Source of the DNA: Pyrinomonadaceae bacterium
GTDB taxonomy: Bacteria; Acidobacteriota; Blastocatellia; Pyrinomonadales; Pyrinomonadaceae
Reading direction: 5' to 3'
DNA: 64,000 bases
Assembly: GCA_014380365.1 (NCBI GenBank)
Contig: JACMJZ010000030.1
Location: 1-64,000 of the forward strand
The notes beneath the pieces are model-generated. The model did no database searches and had not been told where the DNA came from. It was given only the letters and a program-made list of their open reading frames with translations. This document shows, piece after piece, positions 54,952-62,852 of the stretch; within the stretch, counting starts at the first letter, position 1, and each line of letters opens with the position of its first letter. Both the position numbers and the translations under genes were made by a program.

Positions 54952-57045
54952 TTATTTGCTTTCGTCTTTCGTCGCAGTAAGTGTTACCGATTGTATCTGA
55001 TTAAGTTTCACGCCGAGTGAAGGACTTTGGAAGAAGACATAGTATACACCGGGCTCGGGCGGCACAAAGCTCATCTCGTAAGCGCCGTTGCCGGCGGGTT
55101 TCGCCCAGGCGCGTTGCTGCCAAATACCGGGAGCCAGGAACACCAGCACGCCCATGTCTTCCAGATCCGGCTTCGGTTGGTTGGTCTTCGCGTCGGTCAC
55201 CTTGAACCGTACTTTGTATTCCTTCCCAACGCGCAAGGCCGTGTCGCCGGGAAGCATTTCCACTTTGATTGGAACAGCTTGTTCCTTTGGATGGTCAGGG
55301 TTCTCCGCGATGGTGAGATTAAAACAATTGACCAGCCGCGGAGTGTCCAGCAAGAGTGCTACGTCGTAAGTGCCCGCGCCTGTAAGCCGCACGTTGGTTG
55401 AATAAACGCCCGGCTCAGTCTCTCGCAAGCTATTGTTCAGGACGAGGATCGCGCGGGGTTCACGCTTGTAGTTCTGAAAACTTCCCATGGGCGCAGCCAT
55501 GCCTTCAGTGTAAAAGTAAATCATCTTGTCTGCGGCGTTTGCGACCAACACCGCACCCGGTTCCGGCGCTGGAACCATAGCCCCGGCAAGCGAGGCGTGA
55601 AGCGAATCTTGCGGAGCTTTCTGCCCGCCCGGAAACCGACTGATAGCCGCCTCCTTGCCCAAGCCTGCGAGATTAATCATGGTGACAAACTCACTGCCGG
55701 CCGCCCGTACGTAAGCGAATTGTTGTGTGAACGTGATTTGATCTGGCTTTGATCCGACGGGAACTGTGTGGGCGAGGCGATGTGTGGAGAGGTCGAAAAT
55801 GTAAACCACACTGGTTGCTTGATTGACTACAAATCCGTAACGCCCGTCTGGCGAAATGCGGACTGTTCGTATTCCCGGGGCGGTGGGCAGTTTTGCCAGC
55901 GTCTCAAATCGCGCGCTGTTGATGGCGAACACGGTCCCATCACCTTCGTTCGCTACATAAACCGCCTGGCTGAGCGCGGAAAAAGCCAGCGAGACTGGAA
56001 GCGCGCCAACCTTGATATCTTTGACGCGAGTCAGACTTCGCCCATCAACCACTGACAACGTGCCGCTTTCCTTGTTTGTAATGAAGGCCGAGCGGTCGTT
56101 CGGCGTGAGAACGATTTCATGGTGACCCAGCCCTGTGCTAACCCGGGCTGCGACTTTCAGTGTCGTCGTGTCAATTACCGTGACCCCGCTATCGGTCTCG
56201 TTGGCCGCGTCATTCCCCACCCACAGGTATCTCCCATCATTCTGCAAAACAAGGCGCGATGGGTTCACGCCCGCTTCGACGTTTGCAACGACCTTCCAGT
56301 TGGCGACGTCGATCACGGCGACCTGATTTGTGCGCGGCAGCGAAACGTACAGTCGCTTTTTATCAGCGCTCATGACCCAGTCTTCACCCGGGCTCGGCAA
56401 AGCTACGAGTGTAATTAATTTCGTTCCGCCGAAGCCGGACAAAGGATCAATGACCGAGATGTTTGGTTCATTGTTAAGAGCCAGGATGAAGTAGGAGTTG
56501 AGATCCAAGCTGGGGCGTCTGGTGAAGCTCGCCTGGAGAAACGACTGAACCTTCTCGCGGCACTCGCGCGCACCCGGCACGGCTCCGGCGTCGCGCAAGT
56601 CTAACCAGGCTGCCGGGCGCAGATTGTTAAGTGCTTTGCGAGTATTGGCGTCGTAGATTTTGAATCGTATTGTGGCTTCAGTTCCTGCCAAAAGTTTAGC
56701 GGCGTGTCCTGTTCCTGCTGGGACAGGATCCATGCTGAACTCAACGCCAACGCCCTCTTGCTCATATTTTTGCGTTTGCGTGCTACCGGAGGGCACGCGT
56801 GCTCGTTCAGTGGGGCTCTGCGCGTAAATAACGGACGACGAAAGCTGAGCGATCACAGCGACCAGTATCGCGACGATCTCTGCGACCTTGGCGTTCTGCT
56901 TTGCGTTCTTTGCGGTTTGGTTTCGTCTTACCGCAAAGCACGCAAAGAACGCGCAAAGTAACGCAAAGGGAATTCGGGCGATTCTGCCGGTTGAATATTG
57001 GAACTGGAACACGTTGGATATCCCTCTCTTTGGGTGCTGGGTCAA
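54952..57045 (-). CDS. YVTN-type beta-propeller protein with YtkA-like domains
   Basis: The protein of about 697 residues carries an N-terminal segment, then VGVEFSMDPVPAGTG with GTEATIRFKIYDANT. The following propeller has about seven YVTN repeats, such as LNNEPNISVIDPLSG and RTNQVAVIDVANWKV. A C-terminal YtkA-like immunoglobulin domain ends GVYYVFFQSPSLGVKLN. Such proteins are secreted and often accompany copper or PQQ redox systems. The frame opens at TTG 57045 (or GTG 57012). The N-terminal stretch LLCAFFACFAV is encoded by a palindromic repeat, so the signal-peptide start is uncertain. VAEIVAILVAVIAQLSSSV is a plausible signal helix after it. Confidence 0.78.
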   Translation of the reverse strand: MTQHPKRGISNVFQFQYSTGRIARIPFALLCAFFACFAVRRNQTAKNAKQNAKVAEIVAILVAVIAQLSSSVIYAQSPTERARVPSGSTQTQKYEQEGVGVEFSMDPVPAGTGHAAKLLAGTEATIRFKIYDANTRKALNNLRPAAWLDLRDAGAVPGARECREKVQSFLQASFTRRPSLDLNSYFILALNNEPNISVIDPLSGFGGTKLITLVALPSPGEDWVMSADKKRLYVSLPRTNQVAVIDVANWKVVANVEAGVNPSRLVLQNDGRYLWVGNDAANETDSGVTVIDTTTLKVAARVSTGLGHHEIVLTPNDRSAFITNKESGTLSVVDGRSLTRVKDIKVGALPVSLAFSALSQAVYVANEGDGTVFAINSARFETLAKLPTAPGIRTVRISPDGRYGFVVNQATSVVYIFDLSTHRLAHTVPVGSKPDQITFTQQFAYVRAAGSEFVTMINLAGLGKEAAISRFPGGQKAPQDSLHASLAGAMVPAPEPGAVLVANAADKMIYFYTEGMAAPMGSFQNYKREPRAILVLNNSLRETEPGVYSTNVRLTGAGTYDVALLLDTPRLVNCFNLTIAENPDHPKEQAVPIKVEMLPGDTALRVGKEYKVRFKVTDAKTNQPKPDLEDMGVLVFLAPGIWQQRAWAKPAGNGAYEMSFVPPEPGVYYVFFQSPSLGVKLNQIQSVTLTATKDESK
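56891..56970. repeat. Palindromic GCAAAG repeat, copy D, inside a gene start
   Basis: GCGTTCTGCTTTGCGTTCTT on one side and GCAAAGAACGCGCAAAG on the other form an imperfect hairpin. The copy falls inside the YVTN gene frame and encodes its Phe/Cys/Ala- and Ala/Lys/Asn-rich N-terminal segment. No ATG, GTG or TTG occurs between it and the mature region except within the following signal helix. Confidence 0.8.
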
Positions 57046-57064
57046 AAGTGCGTTGTTAACCTCC

Positions 57065-57141
57065 GGGGCACTAGCGGGACCGTTAGCGAGGGTTCCCAGA
57101 TTTATGAATGGAGCCCTCCCTGACGGTCGGGCTAGTGCCCC
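57065..57141. repeat. Palindrome of the GCCCTCCC family
   Basis: The arms 57065-57096 and 57110-57141 (32 nt each) pair with about five mismatches. The right arm is the same GGAGCCCTCCCTGACGG core seen in the tandem array at 1-150 and at 7440-7464. It lies between the YVTN gene start and the end of mtnC, both on the minus strand. Confidence 0.8.
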
Positions 57142-57184
57142 GCATCGCGAAAGCTCAGTGCCCGAAGGATTCTTTTCACGGGTT

Positions 57185-57937
57185 TCAAATCAATAGACCT
57201 GTAAGAGTATGGACGCGCTCGTGTTGTTCTCCGCCAGACTGTGGCGCATTCCCGGGGCGGAGGCAAAGAACTGTGTCCATACCGGCCAAGCTCGCCGCGT
57301 CCAATTCCGCGACCACGTCTGAGATGAATACGATGCTTTGCGCCGGCAAGAGAAGCGACGCCGCGATGCGCCGGTAACTCTCAGCATCGGTCTTGCGGCC
57401 GACCTTCGTGTCAAAGTAGCTGTCGATGAGGCCCGTGAAGTCGCCGGCTTGGGTGTGAGCGAAGAGAAGTCTTTGGGCCAGTTCACTGCCGGACGAAAAG
57501 ATGTTAATGCTCAGGCCCGCGTTTCGCCACCTTTCCAACGCCGCGGGAACGTCGTTGAAAAGCTCCGCCTTCAACGTTCCGTCAAGGTAACCCTGCCGCC
57601 AAATCTTGCCCTGTAGGGATTTCAAGGCCGTGGACTTGCGGTCGCGATCAATTAACCAATTTAGATACGCGACCACCGAGTCAATCTCGTCGTCCACAGT
57701 TCCCTGCACCAGTATCGGCGGGTTCAACTGCCGATCGACGTCGGACGCATGTTCATTGCGTAGCCTTGCAATGTCGGCCACCGTCTCCGTTGAATTCCAA
57801 TGCGCCGTCAGATAATCCTTCAGCGCCGCGCGGGCGTAAGAAAACAGAACCTCATGAACAAAGGAAATGGGAGTGGTCGTGCCTTCGATGTCCAGCAAGA
57901 CGCCGCGGACGTGTGCGGTCGTGAGTTGTAATGTCAT
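57185..57937 (-). CDS. mtnC: Acireductone synthase (enolase-phosphatase E1)
   Basis: The 250-residue HAD-superfamily enzyme enolises and then dephosphorylates 2,3-diketo-5-methylthiopentyl-1-phosphate in methionine salvage. It begins VRGVLLDIEGTTTPISFVHEVLF, the HAD nucleophile motif with the extra cap features of E1. FSSGSELAQRLLF and VFISDVVAELDAA follow. The frame opens earlier, at 58024, but that part overlaps mtnD and encodes a short duplication ([10 protein letters not shown]). I start it at the ATG of 57937. It is the last gene of mtnB-mtnD-mtnC. Confidence 0.92.
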   Translation of the reverse strand: MTLQLTTAHVRGVLLDIEGTTTPISFVHEVLFSYARAALKDYLTAHWNSTETVADIARLRNEHASDVDRQLNPPILVQGTVDDEIDSVVAYLNWLIDRDRKSTALKSLQGKIWRQGYLDGTLKAELFNDVPAALERWRNAGLSINIFSSGSELAQRLLFAHTQAGDFTGLIDSYFDTKVGRKTDAESYRRIAASLLLPAQSIVFISDVVAELDAASLAGMDTVLCLRPGNAPQSGGEQHERVHTLTGLLI

Positions 57938-57980
57938 CCCTGAGTTCAACTTTTGAGCGCGGTTATAGTTTTGAGCGCGG

Positions 57981-58550
57981 TTATATTTCCGTTCGCGTGT
58001 GCGGCCGCAGATAACCAGCGCCAAAACATACCGGCAGAAACTTCGTTTCCTCGCCGCTGTCGGTGTAGTGCGGCGTCCAACCGCTTACGTCCTGGAAAAG
58101 CCGGATAGCCCGGATGCGGCGGTCAGCGCAGAGGTCAAACCAGTGCAGCGTGCCGCGGGGAACGCGAATCATGTCTCCGCTGCCAACTTCTATTGCGACG
58201 ACCGGACCGTCCGGAGTATGGAGATGAAAGACTCCATTGCCGGCAATGATGAATCTGACTTCGTCTTCGTCATGCCAGTGTTCCCGGCTAAACTTCGCCA
58301 GCATCGTTTCCAGGCCCGGGGTTTCCGGAGTGACATCGATCACGTCGGCGGTGACATAACCACCGCGGGCCTTCAAAGCATCGATCTCGCTCCGGTAGGC
58401 GTTGAGCACATCGTCTGCCGGAGCGCCAGCGGCGACCCGGTCGTCAACCGGCCAGCGTTCATAATCTATCCCGCGAGCTGCCAGGCATTCCGCAATCACC
58501 GCGCTATCGGTCAGCGTCCGGTTCTCATCGATAATTCTCAATACAGCCAT
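57981..58550 (-). CDS. mtnD: Acireductone dioxygenase
   Basis: The 189-residue cupin oxidises acireductone to 2-keto-4-methylthiobutyrate and formate (Fe form), or to methylthiopropionate, formate and CO (Ni form). The [18 protein letters not shown] metal site and [12 protein letters not shown] are typical of ARD. The ATG at 58550 has a perfect GGAGG seven bases upstream, inside the end of mtnB, so the two genes are coupled. A direct tandem 15-bp duplication lies just past its end. Confidence 0.93.
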   Translation of the reverse strand: MAVLRIIDENRTLTDSAVIAECLAARGIDYERWPVDDRVAAGAPADDVLNAYRSEIDALKARGGYVTADVIDVTPETPGLETMLAKFSREHWHDEDEVRFIIAGNGVFHLHTPDGPVVAIEVGSGDMIRVPRGTLHWFDLCADRRIRAIRLFQDVSGWTPHYTDSGEETKFLPVCFGAGYLRPHTRTEI

Positions 58551-58552
58551 TC

Positions 58553-59203
58553 TCAAACCTCCGCCGGTTCACCGCCTGATTTCGCTAATAATGTCCGGCC
58601 CACCGCTTCGAGCAGGAACTCAAGTATCTCAACATGGCGTTTTGCCTGCGCCAGATCGTTACCCCAGGAATAAAGCCCATGACGCCTTAACAAGAATCCG
58701 TGAGCCTTTGGGTGTTGGCGGAGAGCCTCGCCAACTTTATCGGCAAGTGCCGGCATGTCCTGGGAGTTTTCAAGAATCGGCAGCCACTCGGAGTGTTCGT
58801 GCGTGGCGACATCTTCGAGGCCCTTCAACATCTCGTAGCCCTCGATAGCGAGACCTTCCGCCTCGGCATGAAGATCGGAAAGCATCGTACTCCAGATTGA
58901 GTGAGTGTGCAGAACGGCGCCGGCGCCGCGCTCTCGCACAATACGGATATGCAAGAGACTCTCGGCTGATGGCCGCCCGTCGCCACCGCCCACGGGCAGC
59001 GCGTGCTCGTCAATGAGCATGAACTGCTCCGGAAGCAGAGCGCCTTTATCGAGGCCGCTGGGACTCATCGCCAAAGACAATGGTTCGCGATTGACCACCG
59101 CGCTTAGGTTTCCACTCGTGCCCAGCAGCCAGCCCCGCGAGTAGAAGCCACTGGCGATGGACGTAAGGCTCGAAGCAATTTGTGAGAAATTCTCAGGCAC
59201 CAA
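58553..59203 (-). CDS. mtnB: Methylthioribulose-1-phosphate dehydratase
   Basis: The 216-residue protein is a class II aldolase-fold zinc enzyme. [14 protein letters not shown] marks the start, [13 protein letters not shown] has the metal-binding HTH, and [21 protein letters not shown] carries the third histidine. It dehydrates 5-methylthioribulose-1-phosphate to the diketo compound used by MtnC. It heads mtnB-mtnD-mtnC. The start is TTG 59203 or the directly following GTG. Confidence 0.93.
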   Translation of the reverse strand: MVPENFSQIASSLTSIASGFYSRGWLLGTSGNLSAVVNREPLSLAMSPSGLDKGALLPEQFMLIDEHALPVGGGDGRPSAESLLHIRIVRERGAGAVLHTHSIWSTMLSDLHAEAEGLAIEGYEMLKGLEDVATHEHSEWLPILENSQDMPALADKVGEALRQHPKAHGFLLRRHGLYSWGNDLAQAKRHVEILEFLLEAVGRTLLAKSGGEPAEV

Positions 59204-59279
59204 TGGGATCCTTCAACGGGAAATCGACCGCAGGCAGCTTATCTTAGCCTCAAGTATTCTCAGAGCGCCACCGGACTCT

Positions 59280-59363
59280 GTAACGCAAACGGTTAGTTTG
59301 AGACGCTTCGGCAGCGGACAGTCTTGAGTGCACCTCAGCCCGCAAACTAACAGTTTGCGTTAC
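59280..59363. repeat. Inverted repeat of the GTAACGCAAAC type
   Basis: The 21-nt arms 59280-59300 and 59343-59363 pair with a single mismatch around a 42-nt loop. The palindrome lies between the divergent mtnB and hypothetical genes. It has no homology to the GCAAAG or GCCCTCCC families. Confidence 0.8.
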
Positions 59364-59456
59364 GGCGTACCGGCGCCTGCTCGCTTGACCGAGTATAGCC
59401 AGCACCTTAGAGTGGCGAGTTCGATTAATACGGTTGCGGGAAGAGGTATTTGCGCG

Positions 59457-60008
59457 TTGGCTATTAAAATTGAAAACCAGTCTGAAAGAAAACTACCCAA
59501 GGATACAATCAGTCAGATCGAGGGCCTGCTCGAGAGTTTGCCGCGCGAACACACTCGCGGGTTAGAACGCGTGAGACTAGTGGAGTTCATCTCTGAGCCC
59601 AGACTCCGCGGGATGATGCAAGCCACGGAATTGCCCGGGCTCTATCATCCTCGCCAGGGTCCCAAGGGCGCCTGGTTGGAGATCGCACTCGGCGTACTGC
59701 TACCCGCCAACAAACCAATTCACAAACGAATAATCCCGCGCATGTCGTTCAAAGGTAACCTCGCCGCGACGATCTTCTCGCTCGTCGGCCAGCACTATCA
59801 CTTCACTCTCAAGCATTCGCTGAAGAAGACGCAACTGGAGCCGGCGATAAGGGCTTATACGGAAAAACAACTCAAAGCCTGGAACGAGAAGAAGTACAGC
59901 TTCCGCGCGAAACTCTTCAAGCCAATTCAACCAACGCTCGAGCGCTGGGCAAAGGGATTACAAAAACGAGCTGCCGCGGAAAAGAAGAAGGGCGCGAGTT
60001 CCAGGTAA
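59457..60008 (+). CDS. Conserved-looking hypothetical protein
   Basis: The protein of about 183 residues starts at a TTG with GGAAGAGG ten bases upstream. It has an acidic/basic N-terminal part (KIENQSERKLPKDTISQIEG) and then a globular middle including PGLYHPRQGPKGAWLEIALG. The Lys/Arg-rich tail contains KKGASSR. A histidine-rich stretch, LVGQHYHFTLKHSLKK, could bind a metal or nucleic acid. The 5' end of the frame, up to 59328, covers the palindromic repeat and is not likely coding. No family is recognised. Confidence 0.5.
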   Translation: MAIKIENQSERKLPKDTISQIEGLLESLPREHTRGLERVRLVEFISEPRLRGMMQATELPGLYHPRQGPKGAWLEIALGVLLPANKPIHKRIIPRMSFKGNLAATIFSLVGQHYHFTLKHSLKKTQLEPAIRAYTEKQLKAWNEKKYSFRAKLFKPIQPTLERWAKGLQKRAAAEKKKGASSR

Positions 60009-60029
60009 CCTGCGTTCACCCTCGGTGAT

Positions 60030-60376
60030 TCAGATGTAAATGACTTGATCCTCCATCTCATCGGCGGTCGTCTGATTGAGAATTGTTATCAGTCGTGTCG
60101 CGATCTCACGCGGCGGGCGGCGTACAGCGATGACGACTCCGTAGTGTTTGCGTCCAGCAGTAAAGTATTGTTGAGCCAACTGAGCGAAGTCGTCGCGGTT
60201 ATGAGTTAACAACGCCCGCTCTTGGCTAACGGCAAAGGCTAATTGCCCTCATCGTCAGCACTCTTCCGTCCGGCTTCGTTGGTGGTCTGGACGGTGAAAC
60301 CGCGCACGCGCAGCCATTCAGCGATCAGAACACTCACGTCCTCGTCGAGATAGAGCTCGATGAACAGCCGATTCAC
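60030..60376 (-). pseudogene. Frameshifted DUF5615-type PIN-like toxin
   Basis: Reading from GTG 60376 gives LFIELYLDEDVSVLIAEWLR and RGFTVQTTNEAGRKSADDEG, then a stop at 60239-60241. The next frame continues with LAFAVSQERALLTHNRDDF and AGRKHYGVVIAVRR to 60030. One base has been lost near 60243. Restoring it would give a normal DUF5615 (VapC/PIN-like) RNase toxin. Acidic residues expected for metal binding (LDED, NRDD) are present on the two halves. The GTG overlaps the antitoxin stop by four bases. Confidence 0.75.
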
Positions 60377-60654
60377 AGTTCTCTGACACGCGCATCAATG
60401 AGTTCATCTGGAATGCGGTTGCGCTCGATGTGCCGGTTGATTTCGTCCATGTGGTCACTGTAATAAGAGAGCGCATCAAAGACCTGCGCTTGAGTCAGGT
60501 GAGGAAGGTGGCTCGTAATCTCTTCGGCTGCAACGCCAAGACGCCATACTTCGACTATGGCGCGCACCGGCGTCCGCGTACCCTTGATGATCGGCTCGCC
60601 GCTCAAGATTTTTTCGTTTGTCACGATGTAAAGATGTTCAGTGGCAGTTGTCAT
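60373..60654 (-). CDS. DUF433 family antitoxin
   Basis: The 93-residue protein is a DUF433 (VapB-like) antitoxin with a C-terminal helix-turn-helix-like region. ILSGEPIIKGTRTPVRAIVEVWRLG is the family hallmark. Such proteins bind the promoter of their operon and neutralise the downstream DUF5615 toxin. The ATG at 60654 is used. The frame extends upstream to 60711 inside the parB end, but lacks family similarity there. With the toxin inactivated by frameshift, the antitoxin may persist only as an immunity or regulatory remnant. Confidence 0.85.
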   Translation of the reverse strand: MTTATEHLYIVTNEKILSGEPIIKGTRTPVRAIVEVWRLGVAAEEITSHLPHLTQAQVFDALSYYSDHMDEINRHIERNRIPDELIDARVREL

Positions 60655-60682
60655 ACTTCCAATCTTTCGGAGGCGAATGCTT

Positions 60683-61534
60683 TCAGTCCGCTCCACCGTT
60701 GTTGTCACCATCGAGGCCCTCGGCCACGGATCGCAAAGCTTCGGCTATCTCTGATGCATCAACCTGCGAGCGGCGAAAACGGAGTTCGAGACTGAATTCC
60801 TTCTTCGGCGAGACATATTTGTAAGTGTAAGGTTTGGCTTCGGGAGCGATGCGTGGGCCCATCTCCTGTCGTCTCACTTCGCGCGCGTCTTCGCGCGTTA
60901 GTCCGCGTGAAGTTATTTGTTCTGCCAGCCGCCGCATACTCTCGTCGTCCGGTTGGCGAACAATCTGAAGCAGAACGGACTTCGCGGAGACATCCGCCGC
61001 GCGACACATTTCCCTGACGTCGCTTGGGATTGCGGCGATGGACAGCGCTTCGGTGACGCTGCTCCGACTCTTGCCCAATTTCCGCGCCACGTCTTCGTGC
61101 GTATAGCCAAATCTTTCGCAGAGCGCCACCAGACCGTCGGCCTCTTCCCAAACCGTCAGGTCCTTGCGCTGCATGTTCTCTATCAGCGCAATCTCGGCGA
61201 CCGTGTTGTCGTCAACTTCCATCTCGACACACGGCACTTCCCGGAGCCCGGCAGCGGTCGCTGCTCTGAACCGTCGCTCGCCCGCGATAATCATCCACCG
61301 CCCCGTCGTGCGCGAGGGCTTCACCAGCAGAGGCTCCAGCACGCCTTTATCGGCTATCGACGCGGTCAGCTCAGTCAAATCGCCAAACTCCGTGCGCGGT
61401 TGCTCCGGGTTTGGATCGATCTTGTCCAGCGGAATCATCCGCCCAACCGGGGCCGGTTGATGCTGTGATAACTCCTCGACATAGTGGGCGTCGTGGCGCA
61501 TTTGAAGTCCCGCTGGTAGTCCCCTCTTAGACAC
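60683..61534 (-). CDS. parB: Chromosome-partitioning protein ParB
   Basis: The 283-residue protein has a ParB/Spo0J domain. IPLDKIDPNPEQPRTEFGDL opens the CTPase domain and IAGERRFRAATAAGL carries the GERR motif. ALIENMQRKDLTVWEEADGL follows, and the helix-turn-helix is near TPEDVARKLGKSRSSVTEAL-like residues. It binds parS and slides as a clamp to segregate the origin region. parS sites (TGTTTCACGTGAAACA-like) were not found in the window. Its GTG start overlaps the parA stop by eight bases. Confidence 0.95.
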   Translation of the reverse strand: MSKRGLPAGLQMRHDAHYVEELSQHQPAPVGRMIPLDKIDPNPEQPRTEFGDLTELTASIADKGVLEPLLVKPSRTTGRWMIIAGERRFRAATAAGLREVPCVEMEVDDNTVAEIALIENMQRKDLTVWEEADGLVALCERFGYTHEDVARKLGKSRSSVTEALSIAAIPSDVREMCRAADVSAKSVLLQIVRQPDDESMRRLAEQITSRGLTREDAREVRRQEMGPRIAPEAKPYTYKYVSPKKEFSLELRFRRSQVDASEIAEALRSVAEGLDGDNNGGAD

Positions 61535-62282
61535 GGCTCATTACCTCGTCGCATAGATTTCCATATTCAATTGCCCCCGATGAGGTCGGGGCAAAGCTAA
61601 AAATCGCTTCCTTGTAGGCAGGCGACTCCTCGAGTCTGACGCTCTTGGTGATCACTGTATTAAAAAGCTTATCGCCGAATACGTTCTTGATCTGCTCTAA
61701 GACTTCGCGTGCGAGTGTGGTGCGTTTGTCGTGAAGCGTCACGAGCACACCTAACAATTCCAGACCCGGATTTGGACGCGCGCGAACTTTCTCGATTGTC
61801 TCCAGCAAATCATCAGTGCCTTCGAGTGCGAAATACGAAGTCTGGATTGGCACCAGCACGTGCGTCGCGGCCACCAGCGCGTTTACCGTTATCAAACCAA
61901 GCGTAGGCGGGGTGTCGATGACAATAACGTCATAGCTCTCGCGAAACGGTTGGAGTCGATCTTTCAGACGGAACGCTGCGTCGAAATCGCCAATAAGTTT
62001 TGCTTCCAGCTTGGCCATGTTGATACGCGCTGGAATCATGTCCAGGCCCTCGACTGGCGTGCGGTAAACAGCTTGTTCCGGAGGCGCTGCTCCGTCAGTC
62101 ATTAGCTCATAGGCGGAACGTTCGACTGTCATTGGATCGAGAAATGAAATCGAGCTGTTTGCCTGGGGATCGAGATCGAGGAGCAGTACACGTTTGCCGT
62201 GTCTGGCGAAGGCGGCAGCCAAATTGATGGCGGTAGTGGTCTTGCCGACGCCACCTTTTTGATTTGCGATCGCAATTATCAT
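61527..62282 (-). CDS. parA: Chromosome-partitioning ATPase ParA (Soj)
   Basis: The 251-residue protein is a small ParA with the deviant Walker A IANQKGGVGKTTTAINLA near the N-terminus, LLLDLDPQANSS and VIIDTPPTLG. It forms ATP-bound dimers on DNA and moves ParB complexes during segregation. It lacks the long N-terminal DNA-binding extension of plasmid ParAs, which fits a chromosomal locus. The gene is 27 bp after the bifunctional-nuclease-domain gene and overlaps parB. Confidence 0.95.
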   Translation of the reverse strand: MIIAIANQKGGVGKTTTAINLAAAFARHGKRVLLLDLDPQANSSISFLDPMTVERSAYELMTDGAAPPEQAVYRTPVEGLDMIPARINMAKLEAKLIGDFDAAFRLKDRLQPFRESYDVIVIDTPPTLGLITVNALVAATHVLVPIQTSYFALEGTDDLLETIEKVRARPNPGLELLGVLVTLHDKRTTLAREVLEQIKNVFGDKLFNTVITKSVRLEESPAYKEAIFSFAPTSSGAIEYGNLCDEVMSRV

Positions 62283-62309
62283 TCGTTGGTTAGTCGAGAG
62301 TATGTCGCG

Positions 62310-62801
62310 TTACATCGGAAGGTCGCCGGCCTCGCCGATCACGTCGGGCCAGTCTTCCTCGCCCAGGGCCGATTCTTCCCCGCCCTCTTCATCCGACGGA
62401 ACATTGTTTCGAGACGCTTTAATCACCTCGGCATCCACAAAGATTGGACAATCAGCGCGGAGCGCGAGCGCTATCGCATCGGATGGTCTGGAGTCGAGCA
62501 CCATGCGATTGCCGTCGCTCATGCGCATCTCAATCACCGCGAAAAAAGTGTTGTCGCGCAGGCTGGTTACCACTACGCGATCGACCTGAATACCCAGCTC
62601 GATAATCAGGTTGCGAAGCAGATCGTGAGTCATGGGACGCGGCGGTGCGATTTTTTCAATTTCCAAAGCGATGGCGTTGGCTTCATACGCACCCACCCAG
62701 ATCGGCAGCATCGTGTCGCTATCCACATCCTTGAGGATAATGATCGGAGTCCCGGTGTTCGGGTCCATCATCAGCGCTCTGATTTTGACTTCGATCTCCA
62801 T
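62310..62801 (-). CDS. Bifunctional nuclease (BFN/DUF151) domain protein
   Basis: The 163-residue protein has the DUF151/BFN fold: TPIIILKDVDSDTMLPIWVG, then EANAIALEIEKIAPPRPMTHDLL, and VLDSRPSDAIALALRADCPIF. Members have been reported to have nuclease or ribosome-associated activity in thermophiles and plants. The C-terminal tail is acidic (EEGGEESALGEEDWPD). Its gene lies between miaB and parA. The exact biochemical role here is unknown. Confidence 0.88.
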   Translation of the reverse strand: MEIEVKIRALMMDPNTGTPIIILKDVDSDTMLPIWVGAYEANAIALEIEKIAPPRPMTHDLLRNLIIELGIQVDRVVVTSLRDNTFFAVIEMRMSDGNRMVLDSRPSDAIALALRADCPIFVDAEVIKASRNNVPSDEEGGEESALGEEDWPDVIGEAGDLPM

Positions 62802-62852
62802 AACTACTTACCCTAGACTACGACAGCGTGGCACGCGCATCTTGCGCGTGAT

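Noticed and set aside
57938-58024. Longer MtnC start overlapping mtnD
   Set aside because: It overlaps mtnD and encodes a short tandem duplication. The ATG at 57937 precedes the conserved HAD motif.
59328-59456. N-terminal part of the hypothetical gene at 59457
   Set aside because: The sequence covers the inverted repeat at 59280-59363 and shows no protein-like composition.
60683-62282. parS site within or near parAB
   Set aside because: No TGTTTCACGTGAAACA-like palindrome was seen in the window. parS may lie elsewhere.
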